A stretch of 64,000 nucleotides of DNA from Segetibacter sp. 3557_3 (GCF_004354985.1 NZ_SMSK01000001.1:1171066-1235065); one strand, 5' to 3'; numbered from the stretch's first letter, positions 44,305 through 53,390 are shown. Notes: generated from the sequence alone by a model not told the origin. Numbers and translations: made by a program.

Positions 44305-45288
44305 ATGGAACAGGAGATTCAGATCGACCAGGCACTTACGAACATTCAGCGGCTGGTCGATAACATTGAGACCGTTATCAAGGGTAAGCGTACACAAATA
44401 CAATTTATACTGACCGCCCTGCTCGCAAAGGGTCATATCCTGATGGAAGATAACCCCGGTACGGGCAAAACAGTTATGGCGAAAACACTGGCCCAAAGTA
44501 TCGCCGGCCGTACCCAGGATGGTGGCGTAAACTTTAAGCGGATCCAGTTTACCCCCGACCTCCTGCCAATGGACCTGATCGGCTCACACATTTTCGACGA
44601 TGTTAAGAAAGAGTTCATCTTTAAAAAAGGACCGCTCTTTTGTAACGTGCTCCTTGCTGATGAGATTAATCGTGCCTCTCCGAAGGTGCAGTCTGCTTTG
44701 CTCGAGTGTATGGCCGAACACCAGATCACTATGGGCGATTCGACTTATAAACTGGAACAGTTGTTTTTTACCATTGCTACCCAAAACCCGGTTGAGATGG
44801 AAGGCACCTATCCCCTGCCCGCGGCTCAGCTGGACCGCTTTTTTATCAAGATCATATTTGGGTACGTTGACGAAGAGACTGAACTATCCATCTACAACAA
44901 CTACCTCGGTATTGCAGATAACCTGGAACATATACACCAGGTTTTAAGCATGGAGGAAATCTTATTTCTTCAGTCGCAAACCGAAAAGGTCTTTATTCAC
45001 GAAGAGATTGTGAAAGCGGTGCGCAACATCGTTTGGGACACCCGGCGGCATCCGGACATTGTATTGGGTGCTTCAACAAGAAGCGGGATTACTTTTTTAA
45101 AGTGCCTTAAAGCATTTGCCCTGGTAAACGGTCGCACGTTTGTTACCGAAGACGATGTACAACTAATCACCCCTGCTGTACTTGATCACAGGCTGATCTT
45201 CAGGAACCGTGACGCAAAAGCAAAAGGACTAAATGCTATACTCGACAAAGAAATGGACCGGCTTGGCAAGATGAAGATTACCGCCTAG
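44305..45288 (+). CDS. MoxR family AAA+ ATPase
   Basis: 327 residues. Walker A is MEDNPGTGKTVMAKTLAQ and Walker B is NVLLADEINRASPKVQSALLECMAEHQITMGDSTY, both complete. The sensor segment FTIATQNPVEMEGTYPLPAAQLDRF is a MoxR hallmark. As an AAA+ chaperone-like ATPase it probably helps insert or activate the neighbouring transglutaminase and DUF58 proteins (family inference). It is cytoplasmic and forms hexamers in the family. The coding sequences of the transglutaminase gene and this one are separated by a single base, so cotranscription is near certain. Confidence 0.95.
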   Translation: MEQEIQIDQALTNIQRLVDNIETVIKGKRTQIQFILTALLAKGHILMEDNPGTGKTVMAKTLAQSIAGRTQDGGVNFKRIQFTPDLLPMDLIGSHIFDDVKKEFIFKKGPLFCNVLLADEINRASPKVQSALLECMAEHQITMGDSTYKLEQLFFTIATQNPVEMEGTYPLPAAQLDRFFIKIIFGYVDEETELSIYNNYLGIADNLEHIHQVLSMEEILFLQSQTEKVFIHEEIVKAVRNIVWDTRRHPDIVLGASTRSGITFLKCLKAFALVNGRTFVTEDDVQLITPAVLDHRLIFRNRDAKAKGLNAILDKEMDRLGKMKITA

Positions 45289-45347
45289 CCGGAATGGACA
45301 ATTCGTATTAATCATCCATAACAAACACAAGTCAGGCAAGAATAAAC

Positions 45348-47366
45348 ATGGGCACGCGTTATCAACTTACATTAAGGTTAATGGCATTGGTGTATGCCAT
45401 TGTTGCCTGTTTCTGCAATACGGTAGTTGCCCAGCCAAATGCAGCAAAACGCTACGAAATCGATGCAAAACGAGCAGGGGTTAACCCAACTGATAAAGAT
45501 GCTTTGCCAAGGAGCCGGGAGTTTATACGGCTTGACAGTACCTATTATGTAGGCTATATGTTCGAAGGCAGCTACAAAGTAGATAAAAGCAGCGATTACC
45601 TGGGTTACCGCAATGCGATACCCCCGCTGAGGAAAGCTTTTGCACTTTTTCAAAAAGACTATGGCAGGGACATGAAAACCTTGTTTAGTGCGCCCCAGGT
45701 TTACATGCAGTTTGTAAACAAGTATGCCGACCTGCTGCAAATTGCTAACAGCCTTCGGGAGTGCTACGATAACCTTGAAATGCCCGATAGTGTGATGTGG
45801 GTGTTAGACAGGATCGACAGCTACAACTTTCCGAAAAATCACCTGTTTACAACCACAACAAAAGCCTGGACATACCACCGTAACCGCTTTTTTACATCCG
45901 AAAAATTTCCCTTTCTAAAGAACTCAGTCGAAGCAAATGAGCAGATGGCTTTTGCTTACTGCTACGAGGCGTTTGCACGAATCGAGCGCAACCGTTCTGT
46001 GAACGACGTATGGTTTGGTCCTGACCAGTCTGAGTCTGACAGGCAGAATGTTTACCACTACCTTGCCCTGCTGCATTGCTATAACAAGAACTACGACAGT
46101 AGCGAATACTACTACCAGCGGATGGCGGAAGGCGGCGGGGTTTCCTGGAACAACTATGGCAACATGAAACACGAAGTGGGCAGTTTTGCGCTTGCCTACG
46201 ACTTTATCAACAAGGACCGCTTTAAGTTCGGCAGCAACAAACTTTTAAAGGAGCCTTATTATTACCTCCCCATGCTCGATGTGTATGCCGGGCGTACAAA
46301 GGAAGCCATGACCACCTCTAAAGATGCCATTGAATATTCAGGTTCAACCCCGGGGTTTGGCTGGTACAACATTTCGCTGGGAAGAAGCTACCTGTACGAC
46401 GGGCAACTCGATAGCGCAGAGATGGCCATCAATAAAGCCGCTGCATTTAAAGAGTTGCACATTGGCACAACACTCACCCAAAGTCAGTACGATTTTACCA
46501 TCAACCTGCTGCGGTTGCAGGTAATTGAACGTAAAATGGCACTGGTGAGCTTCTTAAACAAAGGATGGTGGTATTCTCCATCTTCGTTGTACAACCTGGC
46601 TTCGTTAAAGATGGAAAAGATGATGCTGCAATATGTTCTGATCAACCAACTGTCCGCTAATCCTGAGCGCGGCCGTGTGGTATACGATCTTTTTTGCGCC
46701 GAAAGTACCACTACGTTCGATGAAGCAGCTTTCCTGATTAAAGACTTCAGCCCTGCTTTCTTCATTAAAAAATACCAGGGTTATCAGAAGAACGATAATC
46801 GCCCTAACCTTAACCGATATTTCCGGTTACTGACCTACCAGATGCAATGGCAGGATGGTGATGAAGACGATGCTATGAAAGGCTACGACGATATGATCAA
46901 AGAAGTTACGCTTGATACCAGTAACGAAAAGCTGTTTCTCGGCCGGCTGTATGAAGGTCTTGCAAAAGGCTATAGCCGAAACAAGAAAAACTTTGGATTT
47001 TACAGCAATACCTTACTTGAAGAATACCCTCAGCTACTTCCCTTTTCCGGCTTAAAAATGAACATGCTGTTAACTACCTCCGGGGTAAACGACGATAATA
47101 CGCAGGATGTGCTTAAAGAATTAAGAAAGTGTAATATCCGTTGGGGCGACGATGCGGCAGTTAGCCAACCGGTTGCCGACATCAGCTTCGAGAAAAAAGG
47201 TGACAAATATGAGGTTACCATCAATGTAAACAGTGCTACCGGCAAAAACATCGTAAACGATCAAAAGATGATCTTTAAACAAACGGAAGGGGCAGGCAAA
47301 GAAATCGCCTTACGGCTATTTGGTAAAGGTGGTGCGCTGGTATACGAGAAACAGGAGGGGTCGTGA
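45348..47366 (+). CDS. Large exported protein linked to the MoxR cluster
   Basis: 672 residues, not assigned to a named family. A signal peptide (LMALVYAIVACFCNTVVAQ) is followed by a helical, aromatic-rich body (LRKAFALFQKDYGRDMKTLFSAP; YHYLALLHCYNKNYDSSEYYYQRMAEGGG; SLGRSYLYDGQLDSAEMAINKAAAFKEL), which suggests TPR-like helical repeats in at least the middle. The C-terminus has a beta segment (YEVTINVNSATGKNIVNDQKMIF). It follows the MoxR gene after 59 bases on the same strand, so it may be a periplasmic client or partner of that cluster. The gene is followed by a minisatellite. Confidence 0.7.
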   Translation: MGTRYQLTLRLMALVYAIVACFCNTVVAQPNAAKRYEIDAKRAGVNPTDKDALPRSREFIRLDSTYYVGYMFEGSYKVDKSSDYLGYRNAIPPLRKAFALFQKDYGRDMKTLFSAPQVYMQFVNKYADLLQIANSLRECYDNLEMPDSVMWVLDRIDSYNFPKNHLFTTTTKAWTYHRNRFFTSEKFPFLKNSVEANEQMAFAYCYEAFARIERNRSVNDVWFGPDQSESDRQNVYHYLALLHCYNKNYDSSEYYYQRMAEGGGVSWNNYGNMKHEVGSFALAYDFINKDRFKFGSNKLLKEPYYYLPMLDVYAGRTKEAMTTSKDAIEYSGSTPGFGWYNISLGRSYLYDGQLDSAEMAINKAAAFKELHIGTTLTQSQYDFTINLLRLQVIERKMALVSFLNKGWWYSPSSLYNLASLKMEKMMLQYVLINQLSANPERGRVVYDLFCAESTTTFDEAAFLIKDFSPAFFIKKYQGYQKNDNRPNLNRYFRLLTYQMQWQDGDEDDAMKGYDDMIKEVTLDTSNEKLFLGRLYEGLAKGYSRNKKNFGFYSNTLLEEYPQLLPFSGLKMNMLLTTSGVNDDNTQDVLKELRKCNIRWGDDAAVSQPVADISFEKKGDKYEVTINVNSATGKNIVNDQKMIFKQTEGAGKEIALRLFGKGGALVYEKQEGS

Positions 47367-47390
47367 GGGAGGTTGGGTTTTGGGTATTGA

Positions 47391-47690
47391 GGTATTAAGG
47401 AAGAAAGTTGAAAAGTTGATTGGTTGATAAGTTGATTGGTTGAGGGTTGGTATTGAGGTATTGGGTATATGGTATTAAGGAAGAAAGTTGAAAAGTTGAT
47501 CGGTTGATAAGTTGATTGGTTGGGGTTGGTATGAAGGTATTGGGTATTGTGGTATTGAGGTACTAAGGTATTAAGGAAGAAAGTTGAAAGGTTGATTGGT
47601 TGATAAGTTGATTGGTTGGGGTTGGTATGAAGGTATTGGGTATTGTGGTATTAAGGAAGAAAGTTGAAAAGTTGATTGGTTGGGGGTTTG
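47391..47690 (+). repeat. Minisatellite-like tandem repeat, about 80-bp units
   Basis: Four copies of a unit begin GGTATTAAGG at 47391, 47471, 47567 and 47647, giving periods of 80, 96 and 80 bp. The 96-bp period equals 80 plus a 16-bp insertion. Each unit contains AAGAAAGTTGAAAAGTTGAT and then alternating GTTGATTGGTTG and GTTGATAAG blocks; the last copy is cut short. Within units, the 8-12-bp words are themselves repeated. It is non-coding and AT-rich, purine-rich on this strand. Confidence 0.9.
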
Positions 47691-47721
47691 TTGACGGAGT
47701 TAACGAATTTCCGACTAAGAT

Positions 47722-47760
47722 ATTATAATGGCGGCAGCTCATACCTGCCGCCATTATAAT
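47722..47760. terminator. Perfect 16-bp hairpin between convergent genes
   Basis: ATTATAATGGCGGCAG and its complement with a 7-nt loop (CTCATAC). It lies between the 3' ends of the exported protein gene and the outer-membrane barrel gene. There is no T-run after it, so termination is probable but not certain. Confidence 0.6.
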
Positions 47761-47843
47761 AGAAAGCGTTGCCTCATGTCGGTAAGACTGGGAACAGCAA
47801 AAGGCAACTCAACAGACTGTACTAATTCATTTGACTGTTGGGG

Positions 47844-48929
47844 TTATTGAAAACGAAATGCGAGTCCCAGGTTTATACTGTAATCTGCAAATGCAGCATC
47901 TCCAACAGTGCGCGTACCGGTTAGATTGCTCCTGATTTTATCTGGTACACTTTGGGTTCTGTCGCGCACGAGCGCAACCGGTACATAGGCATAAGCCGTA
48001 AATGTTTTAAAATTGTAGTTCAGCCCGGGTTCAGCCGAAATGATATAACCCGGTCTTCTGAAACCGTTACTTCCACCAATAAGGTCGTGCACCGGAATAC
48101 ATTCATCTCTTACCCCAAGGGACGCATTCAAGTTCTTGAACTTTGCATTTACACCAAGGCGGATCATGTACTGGTCTGGAACACTCATTACAAAACTTCC
48201 GTTTGCAATGTTGGCTGCACTTGGCGTGGCACCACGGGCCGTGGATGTTCCATTTTGTTCCCGCGGGTTTACCAGGTAATAAAAGTTTCCATACAGGCTT
48301 AGTTTGTTTGAGAAATTATAATAAAGATTGGCTTCCGTGGTAAGTCCTGTTCCTCCGTCGCCCAGCTGTATCGACTGGTCGACCGGGGCAAGTACTTTTG
48401 TGCTGTCGTTGCGGTAAAAAAGATCCTGGTAGCGGTAATCGCCTGTGGCGAACTTGATACCGAGGCCAAGCTGCATATTGAACCGGGTCATCTTTGTTGG
48501 GTCAACAAGCCATCGATATGCTGCAACCCGGATGTCGCCTAATCCAACAGATGATGTGCTGTGGCGGGTCCTGCCATCGTGTTCGTATAACGAAGTACGG
48601 GTAGTAGCAGACATGGGCACATTAACCGCAACAGCCCAGCGGCTATTGATGTTTCTTACTAAAGTCAGGTCCAGAAAATTGGAGTAGTTACGTACATCGC
48701 TACCCTTTTCAACGCGTTCTTTTTCTTCGTGGTTTTCACGATAGTGCCTGAACGATTTGAAGTACCGGTAATTTGTTGAAAACTGCCAACCTTTTTCATG
48801 GCTGACGCCGGCTTGATTTGTACAAGAACTACCTCCATTGCGGATGGCTACACAACCCTGCGCATAGCCGGTATGTACGCTTGCAATTAAGGATACTATG
48901 AGTAATGATGTAATTAGATTTGATTGCAT
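47844..48929 (-). CDS. Outer-membrane beta-barrel protein
   Basis: 361 residues with a signal peptide (LITSLLIVSLIASVHTGYAQ). The mature protein alternates polar and aromatic residues in strands (FSTNYRYFKSFRHYRE, RWAVAVNVPMSATTRTSLYE, NKLSLYGNFYYLVNP, FTAYAYVPVALVRD) and ends ...INLGLAFRFQ with a terminal Phe, as outer-membrane barrels do. It contains a short Cys pair (CVAIRNGGSSC) near the N-terminus. It resembles the transporter-like MetA-pathway barrels seen in Bacteroidota, but the match is from memory. It follows the haloperoxidase gene by 24 bases and is probably its partner. Confidence 0.75.
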   Translation of the reverse strand: MQSNLITSLLIVSLIASVHTGYAQGCVAIRNGGSSCTNQAGVSHEKGWQFSTNYRYFKSFRHYRENHEEKERVEKGSDVRNYSNFLDLTLVRNINSRWAVAVNVPMSATTRTSLYEHDGRTRHSTSSVGLGDIRVAAYRWLVDPTKMTRFNMQLGLGIKFATGDYRYQDLFYRNDSTKVLAPVDQSIQLGDGGTGLTTEANLYYNFSNKLSLYGNFYYLVNPREQNGTSTARGATPSAANIANGSFVMSVPDQYMIRLGVNAKFKNLNASLGVRDECIPVHDLIGGSNGFRRPGYIISAEPGLNYNFKTFTAYAYVPVALVRDRTQSVPDKIRSNLTGTRTVGDAAFADYSINLGLAFRFQ

Positions 48930-48953
48930 GTTAGTTAGGTTGAAAATGAAGGA

Positions 48954-50276
48954 TTATTTTTTCATGCGGAGCTTTTCTACCACGAGCGCGCCAACTCTTT
49001 TGCCGTAGTCGCTGCTAACCACGCATGTTGGATGGAAGTGAATGCCGCCATAAAATCTCGCCCAATTGTTTTCGTCGGCTGCCTGCCTGAATGAACTAAA
49101 CGAGCGGCTCTTAATTCCAAATTCAAGTTCGGAAGTATCAGTGTAGGCAAAGTTGTCGCCATACACACTGGTCAGTGCTTCGGCTGCTGCCGACGAACAA
49201 GTTGAATGTCCGCACGTGTATTCGGGAAACGGGGGTGTCTGCAAAAATGGTTGCCACGAAGGATCGATGTATTTGTTGATAATCGTTTCAGGGCGCGCAG
49301 TGTTGTAGCAATATTTCGCATCCCAACATTGGATGAACGCCTCAAATAGGGCGATGCTCGTTTTTGCATAAGCATATACGGTAGTCGCGAAATCAGCCCT
49401 CGCCGTTTTAGAGGCGATTCCAACGATGCTCATCCAATGCCCCGGAGGTGAAAACTTTTTTGTGCCATACATCAGGTGCCCCGATACATTCAGCTTGAAC
49501 GGATTATCGTCCCAAAACTCGGCAATATGTTTTTGCTCTTCAGTAAGGTTTTCTATGGTACGCTTCGAGGTAATAACCTGCTTGTAGTATGCGCTGTTCG
49601 TATCCTTGATATTGAACTTAATCGGCGGGGGTGGAAAAAATTGCCTGGCGCTATCCATAACGAGGGTCCTGATCTTGTTCCAGTGCGGTTCCATTGCTGA
49701 TGTATAAGCCGGAGGGGTTGGAATCCATCGGCCTTCTTCATCTGTAACGGTGTATCGTTCGGCACTCCTGGTTTGCGCGTAGTTGTCTTTTTTCGACCAG
49801 CGCAGGATAACAGCAGCAATGCTGTCGGCAAACTCAACAGACCCATTAACCACTGCTTTTGGCATGCCATGCTCGCGTGCAGTAATCTTCAAGGTGTCGG
49901 TATATTGTTGCATACTGCCTTCAGGAAACGTAACCGTTTCACCCAGCTTACAAAATGCAAGTAGCGCCGCAAACTCATAGTTGATTTCATCCTTCGGGGC
50001 TTTTGGCATATCCGGAAGTTCGCGTATCATTGTCGCAAGCGAATTGTACTGTTGTGGATAGCCCGCAGCTATCACTTCATAGGCAGCGATATTTGCGTAC
50101 AGGTAATTGCGTGATGCTACAATCGGGCTGAAGTTATTGCCCATGACAACTGTATTTAACGCATGAACAGTTTTTGAATATAGTTCCGGGTTGCTAAAGA
50201 CGGCTTTGTAGTCAGATTTAGAATTGCAGGCACACAACACAACAAGTGCAGTAAAGCACAGGTATAATAATCTCAT
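48954..50276 (-). CDS. Vanadium-dependent haloperoxidase / PAP2-like lipoprotein
   Basis: 440 residues. A lipobox (LLYLCFTALVVLCACNS) predicts an envelope lipoprotein. The vanadate/phosphate pocket motifs of the haloperoxidase-PAP2 superfamily are visible: RPETIINKYIDPSW, PFPEYTCGHSTCSSAAAEAL (usual PSGHS pattern reads TCGHS) and GGIHFHPTCVVSSDYGKRVG, with the catalytic His and Arg/Lys of the family. Members either oxidise halides with H2O2 or act as phosphatases, and sequence alone does not decide; vanadate binding is not proven. I chose the ATG at 50276, 13 codons inside the longest frame, since it gives a proper signal. The genes on both sides suggest a three-gene unit. Confidence 0.85.
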   Translation of the reverse strand: MRLLYLCFTALVVLCACNSKSDYKAVFSNPELYSKTVHALNTVVMGNNFSPIVASRNYLYANIAAYEVIAAGYPQQYNSLATMIRELPDMPKAPKDEINYEFAALLAFCKLGETVTFPEGSMQQYTDTLKITAREHGMPKAVVNGSVEFADSIAAVILRWSKKDNYAQTRSAERYTVTDEEGRWIPTPPAYTSAMEPHWNKIRTLVMDSARQFFPPPPIKFNIKDTNSAYYKQVITSKRTIENLTEEQKHIAEFWDDNPFKLNVSGHLMYGTKKFSPPGHWMSIVGIASKTARADFATTVYAYAKTSIALFEAFIQCWDAKYCYNTARPETIINKYIDPSWQPFLQTPPFPEYTCGHSTCSSAAAEALTSVYGDNFAYTDTSELEFGIKSRSFSSFRQAADENNWARFYGGIHFHPTCVVSSDYGKRVGALVVEKLRMKK

Positions 50277-50332
50277 ATAAAACAATAAGTTGAAGATTGT
50301 GCACCGCTGGTGCACCTATGGGGAGTACCGGA

Positions 50333-50902
50333 TCAGGCAGAGGGTTGTTCCGGGGGCTGTTCAGGGGAGGTGTGCGGTCTTGAAGCCAGGCCCGTTGAAC
50401 ACGACGCGAGAGCATGTGCAAGTGCCGGAGTTGACTGGCGAATACTTCGGTAGCTAAAGAGGCTATCGTCGTATTCTGTAAATAATTTTTTTACTACAAT
50501 GGCAGATTTTGCACCCATCGGCACACCGGGATCGTCAAGGCCCGCTGTGGATTTGAATAGCTTGTTTACAGCAATAGTGAGGTTCATTTTTGCGGTGTTG
50601 GGAATACATTGCAGGAACAAAGTATCATTTTCCACTTTCCGCTTTACGTACTTGTACAGGATTCCGTCAACTTCAATTTCGCCATCAAAACGTTCATATT
50701 CCGGCCGGTTGATCTGGTAAGGTAAATTGACTGGTATTTTGATTTCAACGAGTGACTCATCATCGTAATTGCTGTTGTCAAATTTTATCTCCAGTTGTTG
50801 ATCATTGTGGTTTTGAAGGCAGGAAACAAACAGCCTGTACCCTATGGTATTAAAAAGCATGATGCAGGCAAGTAGAGCTGGAGCGACTTTTCGCACAATC
50901 AT
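50333..50902 (-). CDS. Exported or membrane-anchored protein of unknown function
   Basis: 189 residues. A hydrophobic N-terminus (VAPALLACIMLFNTIGYRLFVSCL) could be an anchor or signal. The body (QLEIKFDNSNYDDESLVEIKIPVNLPYQINRPEYERFDGEIEVDGILYKYVKRKVENDTLFLQCIPNTAKMNL) looks like a small beta domain, and the end is Pro/Ser/Glu-rich. The same kind of protein recurs upstream of receptor and transport genes in Bacteroidota (from memory), but I know no name. It precedes the haloperoxidase gene by 56 bases on the same strand. A regulatory or sensing role is only a guess. Confidence 0.7.
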   Translation of the reverse strand: MIVRKVAPALLACIMLFNTIGYRLFVSCLQNHNDQQLEIKFDNSNYDDESLVEIKIPVNLPYQINRPEYERFDGEIEVDGILYKYVKRKVENDTLFLQCIPNTAKMNLTIAVNKLFKSTAGLDDPGVPMGAKSAIVVKKLFTEYDDSLFSYRSIRQSTPALAHALASCSTGLASRPHTSPEQPPEQPSA

Positions 50903-51365
50903 TAGAATTGGTATACAATATACGACTATTTTGTTTGAAGTAAAATATCACGCAGACAACCGGCTTTGCCTGGAAGTGATACACCGTTTAAATGATTTAT
51001 GGAATACAACAGGATTTCAAAGCATGTTTACACACGCTACATTGTCGTGATGATCTAAGATCAAGGCTGTTTATTGAAGTGCGTTCTTTTTGACCCAACA
51101 GGATTAATCTTATTGCAAATCGTTTCAAGCGCACTAACACCCTGGCGGCTCGCATGCGAGTATTGCAGTTACTTAAAGCAGCCTCGACTTCATAAGCCGC
51201 TTAACTAAATGACTTTGGTTTCAAATTTTAAACACGCAACGTATCGGGAAACGCGTTGAAGAGCGATCGATATTTGAACGGAGCGTCGCCACCAAAGTCC
51301 AATCAGGGCTATCCCGCCGGCTACCAAAGACTTTTGGTCATGTTCGGCATACGTCTTCTGTTGTA
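50903..51365. other. Intergenic region upstream of the haloperoxidase unit
   Basis: 463 bases. It must contain the minus-strand promoter at the left end. A small palindrome ACCAAAGACTTTTGGT lies near 51327. A plus-strand frame of about 50 codons (ILFEVKYHADNRLCLEVIHRL) overlaps the promoter region and has no credible start. I see nothing else. Confidence 0.4.
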
Positions 51366-53390
51366 TTAGTTTTTTATGCTGAATGTCTTTTTATCGATAC
51401 CTACCCCTGTTATCGTAATGCTTTTCCATGCTGCGGGCAACTTTGATTTTACTTGTACAATACCTTTAGGTGTAATCTCCAGGCCGCCAAAGCCCATTAA
51501 CATAGCTTGCAGCATTCCACCGGCACCGGTCGCAAAATAAGGGTTGGTTCCACCCCTCGTTTCAGCGATTACCCGGAACGGGGGAAGCAGGTTTGGCAAA
51601 TAGCCGTCTTTAAACCAATGGAGTGCTTTTTCGCCATTGCCAAGTCTTGCATAAAGTAGCGCAAACACCGCTTGTGTCATGGCCGGGGTGCCCTCGTGCG
51701 GAACCCTTTTTTCATAATATTCAAGGTCTTGCCGGATACGGGTTGGATTAATAACTTCTTTTAACGGGTATGCAAGCAGGTTTACATCTGCCTGCTTTAT
51801 ACCCTCGCCATTGTAGGTTGCATGCTCGCGGGTTGTTCCGTCGGGGAGTTGAAGTATCGGAATGTTTTTGGACACCAACTCCCAATCCGCATTTGGCCCG
51901 ATACCTAGAACTGCTGCGGCAAGTGCTGCGAATTGCAGGTTTGCCTTTGCCGCTGCATTTGTAAATGCGTTGTTATCTACATTTTCGGCCCATTCATCGG
52001 CAGCAACAACATTGCGGATATCGTATTTACCATGCCCATTTCTTTCGACCCTGCTTGCCCAAAAATCAGCCGTAGCAGAAAGTATTGGCCAACCCTTTTC
52101 GCGGAGCCATGTTTTATCCTGCGAAACGCAATAGTAGTTCCAGGCTGCAATGGCAACACATGCTGTGATGTGGTGCTCGAACGGACCACTCAGCGCCCAA
52201 ACGGGTGTTTCTTCTACCCCGCTTTCAGCACTCTCCCATGGGAACATTGCGCCCTTATAACCACGATTGAAAGCATTACGCCGCGCTGCTTCAAGGCGCT
52301 GGTAACGATACTCAATCATACTCTTAGCCATGTCGGGATGAAGTACAAGTACGGCAGGATACATCCATAATTCGGTATCCCAAAATACATGACCATTGTA
52401 GCCGAGCCCCGAAAGCCCCATAGGCGAGGGACTCAAGGACGTACCCTCGCGTACAAACGAATAAAGGTGATACAACATACTGTGTACATCGTGTTGTGTT
52501 TGCGCATCGCCATCAATGGTGATATCACTCTTCCAAAGGTTGTCCCAGGCGGCGTTGTGAAAGTTGATCAGCCTTTCCCTACCCTGGAGTTTTGCGTAGA
52601 TGGTCATACGTTCCGCTTCGTTGAGGGGATCATCATGATGAGCAGAGGTAATTGATGACCCTACAATCGAAAAGGTATATCGCTCGCCTGCTTTAAGCTT
52701 ACGCGTAAACTTTACCAGGTGCATATTATTGTCCCACATCTCATGAATGATCCTGGGTTCATTGCCATGCGGCTCAGAAAACATGAATGTATTGGACGCG
52801 CACATCAGCAATTTGCCTGTTGGACTCCTTGCACTTGAGGTCAGCAGGCTGATGGTGGTATGTGGCCGGTCGATTTCGTTGTAATAGTTCTGAACTTCTT
52901 TAAGCGCATCGGGTGCTTCCATGACACTTGCACCTGTAATGGTGATAGCCTTATTGGCTTCAACCGTAACATCCATCAATACTGTAAAGGGAAGGTGCCG
53001 CAGCGAGTAGTAGGTGTAAGTTACGGAGGCATTTGCCGCCGAAAAAGAGGAAGTGAATGCGGCATGCCGCATATCAAGTTGCTGTTGCAGGTTTGTTGTG
53101 TTGCTTCGGTTTATACGTTGACCATCGATTTCAAGCCAGGCATTCAGCAAGTTGAAACTCCGGAGGAAATTACTTACCCTTCCACGCCCGTAAAGATCGT
53201 AGGCCCCCGCAAGAACAACATCCTTTACCTGCAAGGGTTCGGGTGAAGATACAATACCAATCATGCCATTTGCTGCAGTGATCCCGTGGTAGTTGGCAGC
53301 GTCAATACTTGGGGCAGTGATTTTCCAGGGATCCGGCGACTGGGCAGCTACATTACTTGAAATAATGAACAGGAGAAAAAACTTTTTCAT
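51366..53390 (-). CDS. Exported GH65-family enzyme, probably a hydrolase
   Basis: 674 residues with a signal peptide (FFLLFIISSNVAAQ). The order is an N-terminal beta-sandwich (to about 260), an (alpha/alpha)6 barrel with the GH65 motif GHVFWDTELWMYPAVL (336-340 is FWDTE), and a short C-terminal beta domain. The catalytic acid is Glu466 in VVAADEWAENVDNNAFTN. A second Glu, E610 in VIAETRGGTNPYFATGAGG, lies where hydrolytic GH65 enzymes keep a general base; phosphorylases lack it. This suggests alpha-glucosidase activity on a small alpha-linked disaccharide such as kojibiose or trehalose, but specificity is not known. I chose the ATG at 53390; a start 23 codons earlier gives no signal peptide. 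Confidence 0.85.
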   Translation of the reverse strand: MKKFFLLFIISSNVAAQSPDPWKITAPSIDAANYHGITAANGMIGIVSSPEPLQVKDVVLAGAYDLYGRGRVSNFLRSFNLLNAWLEIDGQRINRSNTTNLQQQLDMRHAAFTSSFSAANASVTYTYYSLRHLPFTVLMDVTVEANKAITITGASVMEAPDALKEVQNYYNEIDRPHTTISLLTSSARSPTGKLLMCASNTFMFSEPHGNEPRIIHEMWDNNMHLVKFTRKLKAGERYTFSIVGSSITSAHHDDPLNEAERMTIYAKLQGRERLINFHNAAWDNLWKSDITIDGDAQTQHDVHSMLYHLYSFVREGTSLSPSPMGLSGLGYNGHVFWDTELWMYPAVLVLHPDMAKSMIEYRYQRLEAARRNAFNRGYKGAMFPWESAESGVEETPVWALSGPFEHHITACVAIAAWNYYCVSQDKTWLREKGWPILSATADFWASRVERNGHGKYDIRNVVAADEWAENVDNNAFTNAAAKANLQFAALAAAVLGIGPNADWELVSKNIPILQLPDGTTREHATYNGEGIKQADVNLLAYPLKEVINPTRIRQDLEYYEKRVPHEGTPAMTQAVFALLYARLGNGEKALHWFKDGYLPNLLPPFRVIAETRGGTNPYFATGAGGMLQAMLMGFGGLEITPKGIVQVKSKLPAAWKSITITGVGIDKKTFSIKN

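Noticed and set aside
47563..47754. 63-codon minus-strand ORF (ending QLINQSTFQLSSLIP) across the minisatellite
   Set aside because: The sequence is the repeat unit read in one frame, with no start context, and it includes the hairpin. It is a by-product of the repeats.
50844..51050. 68-codon plus-strand ORF over the start of the 50333 gene
   Set aside because: Its first third is antisense to a real gene, and the rest covers the promoter region of that gene. No family resemblance.
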